A stretch of DNA of 9,585 bases from an uncultured Collinsella sp. (GCA_902474645.1 CABRWN010000074.1:1-9585); one strand, 5' to 3'. Numbered from the stretch's first letter, positions 1 to 7,266 are shown. Numbers and translations are program-made. Notes: generated from the letters alone by a model not told the origin.

Positions 1-22
1 TATTCGTTCCCTGCGGCAGAAT

Positions 23-1879
23 TTACGCCGCTTCGTCGAACTGCGAGTTGTACAGGTCGGCGTAGAAGCCGCCCTGGGCGAGCAACTCGTCGTGCGTGCC
101 CTTCTCGACGATGTCGCCGTCGCGAATTACCAAGATCACGTCGGCGTTGCGGATCGTGGACAGGCGGTGCGCGATAACAAAGCTGGTACGGCCCTGCATC
201 AGCGCATCCATGGCACGCTGAATAAGCTCCTCGGTACGGGTATCGACGTTGGAGGTCGCCTCGTCCAGAATCAGCGCCGGGCGGTCGGCCAAAATGGCAC
301 GGGCGATGGTCACGAGCTGGCGCTGACCCTGCGACAGGTTAGTGCCCTCCTCGTTGATCATAAAGTCGTAGCCGCCGGCGAGCGTATGGATAAAGTGGTC
401 GCAGCGTGCGGCACGTGCAGCGGCTTCGACCTCGGCATCGCTCGCATCGGGGCGTCCGTAGCGGATGTTTTCGCGGATGGTGCCGCTAAACAGCCAGGTA
501 TCCTGCAGCACCATGGCAAACTCGCCGCGCAGCGCCGCGCGGTCCCAGTCGCGCACGTCGACGCCCTCGACACGCAGCGAACCGTCGTCCACATCGTAGA
601 AGCGCTGCAGCAGCTTAATGAGCGTGGTCTTGCCGGCACCGGTGGGGCCGACGATGGCAATGGTCTGGCCGGGCTTAGCCTCGCAGCTAAAGTCGTGGAT
701 GATGGTCTTGTCGGGCGTGTAGCCAAACTTGACATGGTCAAACTCCACGTGGCCGGGGCGCTTCTCGGGAATCTGCGCGTCGGCCTTCTGCTCCTCCTCG
801 GGCGCGGCCAGGAACTCAAAGACGCGCTCGGTGGCGGCAGCCATCGACTGCATCGTGTTGCTCACGTTGCCCAGCTGCTGCACGGGTTGCGTAAAGTTGC
901 GAACGTACTGGATAAAGCTCTGGATGTCGCCGGGCGTGGCATTGCCGGTCAGTGCGAGCTGCGCGCCCACCACGACGACGCCCACGTAGCCCATGTTGCC
1001 CACCAAGCTCATAAGCGGCATCATCAGGCCCGACAGGAACTGCGAGCGCCAGCCACTAATAAAGAGGCGGTCGTTTTGACGGTCGAACTCCTCGATTGAG
1101 GCCTCGGCGCGGTCGAACACCTGGATGACGTTCTGGCCGGCAAAGTCCTCCTCGATAATGCCGTTGACGGCGCCCAGAACCTGCTGTTGCTCGCGGAAGT
1201 ACGGCTGCGAGAAGTGAACCATTACGGTCAAGATAATCGCGGCGGCCGGCAGCGTGAGCACGGTGACGCCGGTAAGCGGCAGGCTGATCGAAAGCATCAT
1301 GACGAGCACGCCGATAATCTGCGTCACCGACGTGATGAGCTGTGTCACGCTCTGGTTGAGCGACTGACCCAGCGTATCGACGTCGTTGGTGATGCGGCTG
1401 AGTACGTCTCCCTTGCTGTGGCCGTTGAAGTAACTCATCGGTACGACGGCAATCTTGGCGGCGATTTCCTTGCGCATGCGGTAGCAGATCTTTTGCGTGA
1501 CGCCGGTCATGAGCCAGCCCTGGACCAGGCTGCAGACAGAGCTCGCCAGATACAGGCAGAGCAAAAAGCCGAGCGTCTTGGCGATCCAGTCAAAGTCAAC
1601 GTCGCCGGTGCCGTTGACCTTGGCGACCAGGCCTTCGAACAGCTTAGTCGTAACCTGGCCGAGCACCTTGGGCCCCACAATGTTAAAGATGACCGAGCAC
1701 ACGGCAAAGGCGACGGCGGCAAACACGGCAATCTTGTGCTGGCCGATATAGCCGAGCAGCTGCCTCATGGTGCCCTTAAAGTCCTTGGCCTTTTCGCCGC
1801 GACGCATGCCGCCCATGCGGCCCATGGGACCACGCTGGCGGGTGGGCTTGGGAATTTGGGTCTTGGTCTCGTCTGCCAT
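23..1879 (-). CDS. ABC exporter subunit B (catalytic half of a heterodimer), 618 aa
   Basis: Half-transporter with an N-terminal membrane domain and a C-terminal ATPase domain, expected to pump an unknown substrate out across the cytoplasmic membrane with the neighbouring 789-aa subunit. A basic, Gly/Met/Arg-rich cytosolic tail (about residues 10-35) precedes the membrane segments (about 45-310). The ATPase shows Walker A GPTGAGKT (411-418), Q-loop Q459, signature LSQGQ (515-519, Q replacing the usual second-position G), Walker B ALILDE with catalytic E540, and switch H571. The intact Walker B Glu and His with an altered signature are what the catalytic partner of a TM287/288- or BmrCD-type heterodimer shows. 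The ATG overlaps the upstream stop as TAATG, and GGAAGGAGG lies 9 nt before it. The length is normal for the family. The substrate cannot be read from sequence; drug or peptide export is a guess from the MarR context. No terminator is visible in the 22 nt after the stop. Confidence 0.95.
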   Translation of the reverse strand: MADETKTQIPKPTRQRGPMGRMGGMRRGEKAKDFKGTMRQLLGYIGQHKIAVFAAVAFAVCSVIFNIVGPKVLGQVTTKLFEGLVAKVNGTGDVDFDWIAKTLGFLLCLYLASSVCSLVQGWLMTGVTQKICYRMRKEIAAKIAVVPMSYFNGHSKGDVLSRITNDVDTLGQSLNQSVTQLITSVTQIIGVLVMMLSISLPLTGVTVLTLPAAAIILTVMVHFSQPYFREQQQVLGAVNGIIEEDFAGQNVIQVFDRAEASIEEFDRQNDRLFISGWRSQFLSGLMMPLMSLVGNMGYVGVVVVGAQLALTGNATPGDIQSFIQYVRNFTQPVQQLGNVSNTMQSMAAATERVFEFLAAPEEEQKADAQIPEKRPGHVEFDHVKFGYTPDKTIIHDFSCEAKPGQTIAIVGPTGAGKTTLIKLLQRFYDVDDGSLRVEGVDVRDWDRAALRGEFAMVLQDTWLFSGTIRENIRYGRPDASDAEVEAAARAARCDHFIHTLAGGYDFMINEEGTNLSQGQRQLVTIARAILADRPALILDEATSNVDTRTEELIQRAMDALMQGRTSFVIAHRLSTIRNADVILVIRDGDIVEKGTHDELLAQGGFYADLYNSQFDEAA

Positions 1880-4248
1880 TAGCGCTCGCCTCCTTCCGTG
1901 ACGGCTGCAATTTCTTCTTGGGTAAGCCCCAGCTCCTCGGCGGAAAGCTGCGACTGTGCGATCTCCAGGTACGCCGGGCAGCTGCGCAGCAGCTCCTCGT
2001 GCGTACCGGTGCCCACCACGTGGCCGTCGTCGAGCACGATGATCTGGTCGGCGTGCATGATGGTTGCGATGCGCTGGGCCACGACCACGAGCGCGGCGTC
2101 GGTAACGTTTTTGGCAAGCTCTTCGCGCAGGCGCGCGTCGGTCTTGTAGTCGAGGGCGCTAAACGAATCATCGAACACCACGACCTCGGGCTTTTTGGCC
2201 AGGGCGCGGGCGATGGCCAGGCGCTGGCGCTGACCACCCGAAACATTGGAGCCGCCCTGGCTGATGGGGGAGTCGTAGCCGCCCTCGCGCTCGGCGATAA
2301 AGTCCTCGGCCTGTGAGATGCGCGCGGCTTGGCGCATGTCATCATCGCTTACCATGTCGCCCGCAAACTTGAGGTTGCTCTCAACGGTGCCCGAGAACAG
2401 ACGACCCTGCTGCGGAATATAACCGATGCGGCGGCGCAGCTCGGAAAGGGTCATGTCACGCACGTCGACGCCGTCAAGCGAAATGCTGCCGCCTGTGACG
2501 TCGTACAGGCGCGGAATCAGCTGCACGAGCGTGGACTTGCCCGAGCCCGTGGAGCCGATGATGCCGAGCATCTGACCGGCATGTGTGGTGAAGTTCACGC
2601 CGCTGATGACATCGGCGCGGGCATCGGGGTACTGGAAGCTCACGTCGCGGAAGGTGAGCTCACCGCGCGGCGCGCTGGCTGCGGGCAGTTTGGGCGAGGC
2701 AGGGTCGTTGATGCTCGTGGGGCAGGTGATGACCTCTTCCACGCGCTCGGCTGCGACCTCGGCACGGGGCAGGATGACCGAAACCATGGTGAGGATCATA
2801 AACGCCATGACGATCTGCATGGTGTAGGAGATAAACGCCATCATGTTGCCGACCTGCATCACGCCGTCGGACACGCCCTGCGTGCCAAACCACACGATGA
2901 GCACGGTGATGCAGTTCATGACGAGCATCATGAGTGGCATCATAAAGCTCATAGCGCGGTTGGTGTAGAGCTGCGTGGTCATCAGGTCGAGCGAAGCCTT
3001 GTCAAAACGCTCGAGCTCATGCTCCTCGCGGTTGAATGAGCGGATGGGCATAAGGCCGTCGAGCAGCTCGCGGGCGGTAAGGTTCACGCGGTCCACAAAG
3101 CTCTGCATCTTTTTGAACTTGGGCATGGTGAGGCCCATAAGCACGCCGACGACGGCCGAGACGGCGATGATGGCCACGGCGATGGTCCACTCCAGGCCGG
3201 TGTGGTTGGCCAGGACGCGCATGACGGCGACGATGCCCATGACGGGGGCCATCAGGCACATGCGGATAAACAGGGTTGCGGCCATCTGGATCTGCTGAAT
3301 GTCGTTGGTGCAGCGGGTAATGAGCGAGGCCTGGCTAAACTTGCCCACTTCGGCCGGCGAGAAGTGCATAACCTTGTTGAAGGTCTCGCGACGCAGGTCG
3401 CGGGCGATGGAGCAGGCGGTGCGCGAAGCCACGGCACCGGTCAGGATGGTGGCGACGAGCGACACCAGGCACAGACCAAACATCGTGGTCGCCATGCGGC
3501 CCAGGTAGGCGTTCTGCACGTCGGCGGGGTCGATGCCCTGCGCCTTGTACTCGTCTTGCACATAGCTCACGGCGCGTTGGGTCACGATGGAGCCCGACAT
3601 GGAGCCCATTTTGTCTGCCATATCGTTGGCGCCCTCGACGAGCTTGCCCTGGTCGATTAGGCCGCCTTCAACGCCTAGACGCAGGCTCTTCATGGTGATC
3701 TTGCCACCGTCGGCATCAATCTGTTTTTGCATGTTCTGCGCCGCTGCGGCCTTCTGCTGCATCTCGGCGAGCTGCTCGGGCGTCATTGCCGCCATCTGCT
3801 CGGGGGTGGGCATGGCCTGAGCGGCGCCGCCATCGCTTGCCTCGGTAGATGCGCCGGTCATGTCGCCCATGGAGTTGGCATCGATGCCCTGGTTGAACGA
3901 AAGGACGACAGTCTCGGGGAGGCTCATGATGTCGGCAATCTTGCCGCCGTCGGCGCGCTTCTCCTCGGTGCCCTTGTACGTTCGAATGCCGTTATTGTCC
4001 GCCTTGCCAAACACGGCCTCCACAGCTTTGGCGTCCTTGGTGCTCATAAAGAGTTCGAGGTCGTCGAGCGATTCGGCGCGGATGGTGTCGGGCACGGGCG
4101 ACGCGATGCCGCCTTGCTGTACACCCACGTCGACGATGTCGCTCATATAGGTAGGCAGCGCCAGATCGGCGTTGCAGCTGATTACGATAAGTACGATAGC
4201 CGCGAACAGTGCCAGGATATGTTTTTTAAAGAGCTTGAGAATCCTCAC
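1879..4248 (-). CDS. ABC exporter subunit A (degenerate-site half) with large extracellular insert, 789 aa
   Basis: Partner subunit of the exporter, N-terminal membrane domain plus C-terminal ATPase. TM1 is about residues 8-26. A hydrophilic stretch of about 210 residues (41-250) follows before TM2 (about 253-275), so the protein is roughly 200 residues longer than an ordinary half-transporter; topology puts the insert outside the cell. The ATPase has Walker A GSTGSGKS (565-572), Q-loop near Q613, canonical signature VSGGQ (669-673), Walker B VVVFD with Asp694 where the catalytic Glu should be, and Gln725 in place of the switch His. Its Walker motifs therefore build the degenerate ATP site, completed by the LSQGQ signature of the partner. 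The start is GTG, overlapping the marR stop as GTGA, with AAGGAG 9 nt upstream. The DLALP-YMSDIVDVG-QQGGI motif after TM1 is one I recognise from exporters of Clostridia and relatives. The substrate is unknown. Confidence 0.95.
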   Translation of the reverse strand: MRILKLFKKHILALFAAIVLIVISCNADLALPTYMSDIVDVGVQQGGIASPVPDTIRAESLDDLELFMSTKDAKAVEAVFGKADNNGIRTYKGTEEKRADGGKIADIMSLPETVVLSFNQGIDANSMGDMTGASTEASDGGAAQAMPTPEQMAAMTPEQLAEMQQKAAAAQNMQKQIDADGGKITMKSLRLGVEGGLIDQGKLVEGANDMADKMGSMSGSIVTQRAVSYVQDEYKAQGIDPADVQNAYLGRMATTMFGLCLVSLVATILTGAVASRTACSIARDLRRETFNKVMHFSPAEVGKFSQASLITRCTNDIQQIQMAATLFIRMCLMAPVMGIVAVMRVLANHTGLEWTIAVAIIAVSAVVGVLMGLTMPKFKKMQSFVDRVNLTARELLDGLMPIRSFNREEHELERFDKASLDLMTTQLYTNRAMSFMMPLMMLVMNCITVLIVWFGTQGVSDGVMQVGNMMAFISYTMQIVMAFMILTMVSVILPRAEVAAERVEEVITCPTSINDPASPKLPAASAPRGELTFRDVSFQYPDARADVISGVNFTTHAGQMLGIIGSTGSGKSTLVQLIPRLYDVTGGSISLDGVDVRDMTLSELRRRIGYIPQQGRLFSGTVESNLKFAGDMVSDDDMRQAARISQAEDFIAEREGGYDSPISQGGSNVSGGQRQRLAIARALAKKPEVVVFDDSFSALDYKTDARLREELAKNVTDAALVVVAQRIATIMHADQIIVLDDGHVVGTGTHEELLRSCPAYLEIAQSQLSAEELGLTQEEIAAVTEGGER

Positions 4249-4694
4249 TTGGCATCTCTCCTTTCTTGATTGCGGTCGATAATTTCGTTGGCACGTCTAA
4301 GAAGGCGCACCATCTCTTGGGTATCTGTTTCGCCAAGCTCCTCGAGGAAGGCCGCGGTGCGGTCCTCGAATTCCCGACGTTTGATTTCGATAACCTGGAA
4401 TCCTTTGTCGGTCACCGTGACGTGTACGCGACGACGGTCGGTCTTTGAGTGCTCGCGCTCGACCCAGCCCTTGGCCTCGAGGGCGCGCAGGATATTGGCG
4501 ATGCGGGCGCTCGAGACCCAGGCACGATCGGCGAGTTCGCTCGGCGTGAGCGAGCCGCCGGCGCGCATGAGGGCGCGCATGACGGCCATCTCGCCACCCA
4601 GAGCCTGGTCGGCAAAGCGCGAAACGCGCTGGTGCATGCTGCCAAACTCGGTAAAGAGCTGACGCCCAAGCTCATGGAAATCGGTATCTTCCAC
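4245..4694 (-). CDS. MarR-family winged-helix transcriptional regulator, 149 aa
   Basis: Small dimeric DNA-binding regulator, first gene of the exporter operon and probably its own repressor. A helix-turn-helix covers about residues 50-80 (TPSELADRAWVSSARIANIL followed by RALEAKGWVER). The wing (about 81-98) carries the D86-R87-R88 and VTVTDKG signatures typical of MarR. Helical N- and C-terminal parts would form the dimer interface, and 149 aa is the usual length. The start is GTG at 4692-4694, supported by AGGGG 6 nt upstream; the next in-frame Met (residue 20) would trim the first helix. The start codon lies inside one arm of a perfect 15-bp inverted repeat. The last 4 nt overlap the exporter gene, so regulator and transporter are co-transcribed and translationally coupled. 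Established pattern: MarR genes often repress an adjacent efflux operon and release DNA on binding a small molecule. The ligand here is unknown. Confidence 0.93.
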   Translation of the reverse strand: MEDTDFHELGRQLFTEFGSMHQRVSRFADQALGGEMAVMRALMRAGGSLTPSELADRAWVSSARIANILRALEAKGWVEREHSKTDRRRVHVTVTDKGFQVIEIKRREFEDRTAAFLEELGETDTQEMVRLLRRANEIIDRNQERRDAK

Positions 4695-4734
4695 CGAAAA
4701 CCCCTAACACTAGAAACTATTTTCGGTGGAAGAT
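4686..4734. promoter_or_regulatory. Perfect 15-bp inverted repeat over the marR start: operator or RNA hairpin
   Basis: Arms ATCTTCCACCGAAAA (4686-4700) and TTTTCGGTGGAAGAT (4720-4734) are exact reverse complements separated by 19 nt. The match resumes beyond a 3-nt offset (GGTAT / ATACC). The left arm contains the marR GTG start; the Shine-Dalgarno AGGGG sits in the loop. As DNA it offers two opposed half-sites about 34 bp apart, about three helical turns. As RNA it would bury the start codon. A MarR autoregulatory operator is my preferred reading. Confidence 0.7.
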
Positions 4735-4945
4735 GATACCCTCATACGCGGGCCTCATACAGTGGCAATATAAAGAGCGCATAAAGACTTAAAATCATTC
4801 AATTGCTGAAGCGTTTTAAAGAACTATGATGCACGCGGTTAGGCGAGGGGTTGTCACCACCATGACGACTGGGACTCATATAATCGCCACGTGCGATGCT
4901 CCAACTTCCCGCGAGGAGACACCTTATATAAAGGGGGATGGAGTC
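4695..4945. other. Divergent intergenic region between marR and the dehydrogenase
   Basis: This gap separates the minus-strand exporter operon from the plus-strand dehydrogenase, so it must hold both promoters. It contains the right part of the marR palindrome, a direct repeat CCTCATAC (4739-4746 and 4752-4759, 13-nt period), a TATCAT hexamer reading toward marR (4738 to 4733) and a TATAAT reading toward the dehydrogenase (4879-4884). No convincing small gene is seen. An in-frame ATG at 4826 would extend the dehydrogenase by 40 residues, but that stretch resembles no part of the family. Confidence 0.6.
4879..4884 (+). promoter_or_regulatory. Candidate -10 element (TATAAT) for the dehydrogenase gene
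   Basis: A perfect TATAAT lies 61 nt before the ATG. The best -35-like match, TTGTCA (4851-4856), is 22 nt away, too far for a standard promoter, so only the -10 is supported. Confidence 0.4.
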
Positions 4946-5695
4946 ATGGCATTTGACTTCACGGGCAAGACCGCGATTGTCACGGGCGGCACTCAGGGCA
5001 TTGGCCTCGAGATCGCCAAGGGCATCGTCGCGGGCGGCGGACATGTCGCGCTCATCGCAAGGAACGCTGCTAAGGGCGAGGCCGCGGTGGCCGAGCTTGG
5101 CGAGGGCAACAAGTTCTATCAGCTCGATGTCGCCGATGCACCCAAGGCGCGCGAGACTGTCGAGCAGATTTTTACGGACCTGCCGCAAACCAACATCCTG
5201 ATCAACTGCGCTGGCGTCATCAGCACCAAGAAGTTCGATGAGATCGATGACACCGAGTGGCGTCGCACCATCGACATCAACCTCAACGGCACCTTTACCA
5301 TGATGAACGCCGTGTACCCGCACTTTAAGGCGGCCCATGCCGGTACTATCGTCAACGTGAGTTCCGTTGCTGGCAAGATCGGCGGTGGCCTGCTCGGCAC
5401 CGCGGCCTACGCGAGCTCCAAGGCCGGTGTTAACGGTCTAACCAAGGCAGTCGCCAAGGAAGGCGGCAAGTTTGGCGTTCGCTGCAACGCCGTGTGCCCG
5501 TCGCTCACCCTTACTGATATGACCTCGATTCTCTCTGACGAGAACTCTCAGCGCATCATCAACGGTATTCCTCTGGGCCGCGCCGCCCAGGCCAGCGAGC
5601 CTGCGCAGATGGTGCTGTTCTTCGCTTCCGATCTCGCCAGCTTCGTGAACGGCGAGATCGGTGACTGCGACGGCGGCATCGTCCTGGACGGGTAA
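4946..5695 (+). CDS. FabG-like short-chain dehydrogenase/reductase, 249 aa
   Basis: Classical SDR, a cytosolic NAD(P)(H)-dependent oxidoreductase acting on an alcohol/carbonyl pair. The sequence shows the cofactor motif TGGTQGIG (13-20), NCAG (87-90), Asn112, the NVSS serine (about S140) and the catalytic Y155-x3-K159 pair. The C-terminal GEIGDCDGGIVLDG segment is also typical. R39 after the second strand would favour NADP(H) by family rules, though this is tentative. Length is standard. I chose ATG 4946 because the SDR fold begins at once (MAFDFTGKTAIVTGG) and AAGGGGG lies 8 nt upstream; a longer frame starting at 4826 adds unrelated residues. It is followed by its own terminator. The substrate is not readable: 3-oxoacyl-ACP, sugar-acid or hydroxysteroid are all possible. 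The next gene, a KdgT-type permease, hints at sugar acids. It does not resemble the Collinsella 7-beta-hydroxysteroid dehydrogenase sequence as I remember it. Confidence 0.92.
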   Translation: MAFDFTGKTAIVTGGTQGIGLEIAKGIVAGGGHVALIARNAAKGEAAVAELGEGNKFYQLDVADAPKARETVEQIFTDLPQTNILINCAGVISTKKFDEIDDTEWRRTIDINLNGTFTMMNAVYPHFKAAHAGTIVNVSSVAGKIGGGLLGTAAYASSKAGVNGLTKAVAKEGGKFGVRCNAVCPSLTLTDMTSILSDENSQRIINGIPLGRAAQASEPAQMVLFFASDLASFVNGEIGDCDGGIVLDG

Positions 5696-5714
5696 TACCC
5701 CGCGACGATTATTC

Positions 5715-5754
5715 GGCGACGGCTCCTGCGACTCGGGACCGTCGCCTTCTTTCT
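5715..5754 (+). terminator. Rho-independent terminator after the dehydrogenase gene
   Basis: GGCGACGG (5715-5722) pairs perfectly with CCGTCGCC (5739-5746). Inner partial pairing (TCC/GGG, with one wobble) extends the stem, and the T-rich tail TTCTTTCT follows directly. It starts 20 nt after the stop codon and separates the dehydrogenase from the permease transcript. Confidence 0.8.
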
Positions 5755-5778
5755 GACATAGGCGCGTGCGGCTACGAT
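5753..5778 (+). promoter_or_regulatory. Weak candidate promoter for the permease gene
   Basis: CTGACA (5753-5758) and TACGAT (5773-5778) are separated by 14 nt, shorter than usual. It is offered only because a terminator precedes the permease gene, which therefore needs its own promoter or read-through. Confidence 0.2.
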
Positions 5779-5803
5779 TCGCATGCATCCAAAGGAGATA
5801 TAT

Positions 5804-6817
5804 ATGAGTGAATCGACTGCGGTGGAGGCGCCGGCGGCAAAGGAGCCGTTCTTTAAGATGTCCTCCATCCCGGGTGCCAATATTTTGGTGCCGCTTTTGC
5901 TGGGCTGCCTGCTCAACACGCTATTCCCTGACCTGTTCAAAACGCTCGGCAGCTTTACGCTTGGCATGACCCAGCAGGGCGCGGGCCCGCTCGTGGGCGC
6001 TTTTTTGCTCATCGTCGGTACGACGATTTCGTTTAAGAGTGCTCCTGCCGCCGCTGCACGCGGCGCCATCATCATCGCTGTCAAGCAGATCGTGGTCGTT
6101 GCCGTGTCGCTGCTCATCCTGTATGTGTTCAACGACAACCTGTTTGGTATCTCTGCCATGGTGATGCTGGCGGCTTGCACCGGCGCCAACAACGCTATGT
6201 ACGCTGGTCTGATGGGCACCATGGGCAATGAGGCCGAGCGTGGTGCTGTCGCAATCACCACGCTCGTTGTCGGCCCTCCGGTCACGATGATCGTGCTCGG
6301 CGCTGCCGGTCAGGCCCCGATCGGCTGGTCGCTCGTGGGCGCCATCCTGCCGATCGTCGTCGGCATTATTCTGGGCAACCTCTTCCCGAGCTTTAAGAAG
6401 ATGATGGCACCGGCACTTTCCGCCATCATCGTGCTCGTCTTCTTTGCCATGGGCTCGACCATGACCTTTGGCCAGCTCATTAATGGCGGTCTTCCCGGCA
6501 TTCTGCTCGGCGTGATCTGCTCGGTGGTCTTTGCAATTCCCGTCATCGCGGTCGATAAGCTCACGGGTGGTACGGGTGTCGCAGGTGCGGCCATTTCGAG
6601 CTGCGCCGGAGCCAATGTGGCCACGCCTGCTGCCATGGCAAGCGTCAACGGGGCCATGTACGGTGGCGCCGTGCTCGCGACGGCTACGGCACAGGTTGCT
6701 GCCTGCGCAATCGTGACGGCTATTTTGACCCCGCTGGTCACCAGCTGGTGCTACAAGCATTTTGAGGGCCAGGGCAACAGCAAGGCAACGACCGACAAGG
6801 CCGCTGCAGCCGCCTAA
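5804..6817 (+). CDS. 2-keto-3-deoxygluconate permease family (KdgT-like), 337 aa
   Basis: Polytopic membrane transporter of the KdgT family, whose studied members import 2-keto-3-deoxygluconate, a pectin and uronate breakdown product, by proton symport. Matches to E. coli KdgT (from memory) include the N-terminal SIPGANILVPLLLGCLLNT block (about 21-39), a GAGPLVGAFLL segment (59-69), GPPVTMIVLGAAGQ (157-170), GAILPIVVGIILGNLFP (179-195) and the conserved GGTGVAGAAISSCAGANVAT block (255-274). About ten hydrophobic segments can be seen, and the Ala/Lys-rich C-terminus is cytosolic-looking. E. coli KdgT is about 327 aa, so the length fits. I chose ATG 5804 because AAAGGAG lies 6 nt upstream; the in-frame ATG at 5783 would swallow that site. 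It is preceded by a terminator and followed by strong hairpins, so probably monocistronic. The transported compound could be another sugar acid; no kdg kinase or aldolase is in the window. Confidence 0.87.
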   Translation: MSESTAVEAPAAKEPFFKMSSIPGANILVPLLLGCLLNTLFPDLFKTLGSFTLGMTQQGAGPLVGAFLLIVGTTISFKSAPAAAARGAIIIAVKQIVVVAVSLLILYVFNDNLFGISAMVMLAACTGANNAMYAGLMGTMGNEAERGAVAITTLVVGPPVTMIVLGAAGQAPIGWSLVGAILPIVVGIILGNLFPSFKKMMAPALSAIIVLVFFAMGSTMTFGQLINGGLPGILLGVICSVVFAIPVIAVDKLTGGTGVAGAAISSCAGANVATPAAMASVNGAMYGGAVLATATAQVAACAIVTAILTPLVTSWCYKHFEGQGNSKATTDKAAAAA

Positions 6818-6855
6818 TGCCAAGCGGCAATCAAAGCTAAAAACTAGCTACGCCA

Positions 6856-6889
6856 CAGGGCGGCCACGGGGGATCCCGTGGCCGCCCTG
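6856..6889 (+). terminator. Very stable 15-bp GC-rich hairpin after the permease gene
   Basis: CAGGGCGGCCACGGG (6856-6870) and CCCGTGGCCGCCCTG (6875-6889) are perfect reverse complements around a GGAT loop. The T tract is poor (TTTCT from 6893), so this may be an imperfect intrinsic terminator or an mRNA 3'-end stabiliser. Its position 38 nt after the permease stop fits transcript-end formation. Confidence 0.65.
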
Positions 6890-6925
6890 CAGTTTCTGCA
6901 GGGTCTCTGGGACACTTTACCCTGC
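6885..6925 (+). other. Two further overlapping hairpins, mutually exclusive with the 15-bp hairpin
   Basis: CCCTGCAG (6885-6892) pairs with CTGCAGGG (6896-6903) across a TTT loop. GCAGGGT (6898-6904) pairs with ACCCTGC (6919-6925). Each shares bases with its neighbour, so hairpins 1 and 2, and 2 and 3, cannot form fully together. The role is unknown. Confidence 0.5.
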
Positions 6926-7027
6926 TAAAGCTGGCATAACAGCTAGAGCGAACGTCGTACAAAGGCAAGGAAAAATACCATACAAATCGGTGAACGGTAG
7001 TTGTTCGCGCTCGCATTTCCTGCGGGT

Positions 7028-7054
7028 TTGTAAAAAACGCCTTTATGATATAAA
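7028..7054 (+). promoter_or_regulatory. Candidate promoter for the split pyruvate formate-lyase operon
   Basis: TTGTAA (7028-7033) and TATAAA (7049-7054) are 15 nt apart; reading the -35 as TTTGTA (7027-7032) gives 16 nt. The surrounding A-rich stretch suits a strong promoter. Transcription would begin near 7061. No clear FNR- or Rex-like operator was seen. Confidence 0.4.
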
Positions 7055-7266
7055 AAAAGAAACATATAACAGCCCAGATGGAGAGGGTGGCTATGTTATC
7101 CTTCTCAGACGGGTGAAATCTTGGGTTTTGGGTTGTAGTTCCAAGGTGGACAAACGTTTTTCCTGCACCAACGTGTGGTGAAGAACGGAAGAAGCCGGTA
7201 GTGCAAGCCGAACATTCAAGAATTCAATAAGCAGCGGTGTGAGAGAGCGCCGCATTACACGTAACT

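Noticed and set aside
92..1099. Long plus-strand open frames opposite the two ABC transporter genes (several between 92 and 4269)
   Set aside because: They lack recognisable domains and sensible start sites, and lie entirely over well-supported ABC genes with intact ATPase motifs. They are shadows of high-GC coding sequence.
4826..4945. 40-residue N-terminal extension of the dehydrogenase from ATG 4826
   Set aside because: It is not like any SDR N-terminus, spans the TATAAT at 4879-4884, has no good Shine-Dalgarno, and a strong one precedes ATG 4946.
5921..6823. Minus-strand open frames opposite the permease gene
   Set aside because: The composition is His/Arg/Asp-rich with no family resemblance, while the plus-strand frame is a clear KdgT-like membrane protein with a good ribosome site.
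7078..7116. 12-codon leader peptide frame (MERVAMLSFSDG) in the pflB leader
   Set aside because: The ribosome site is poor, there are no runs of regulatory codons and no adjacent terminator/antiterminator, so a chance frame is more likely.
7109..7136. Possible G-quadruplex from GGG runs around TTGGGTTTTGGGTTG
   Set aside because: Only two closely spaced GGG runs, with a third 10 nt away; too few for a supported call.
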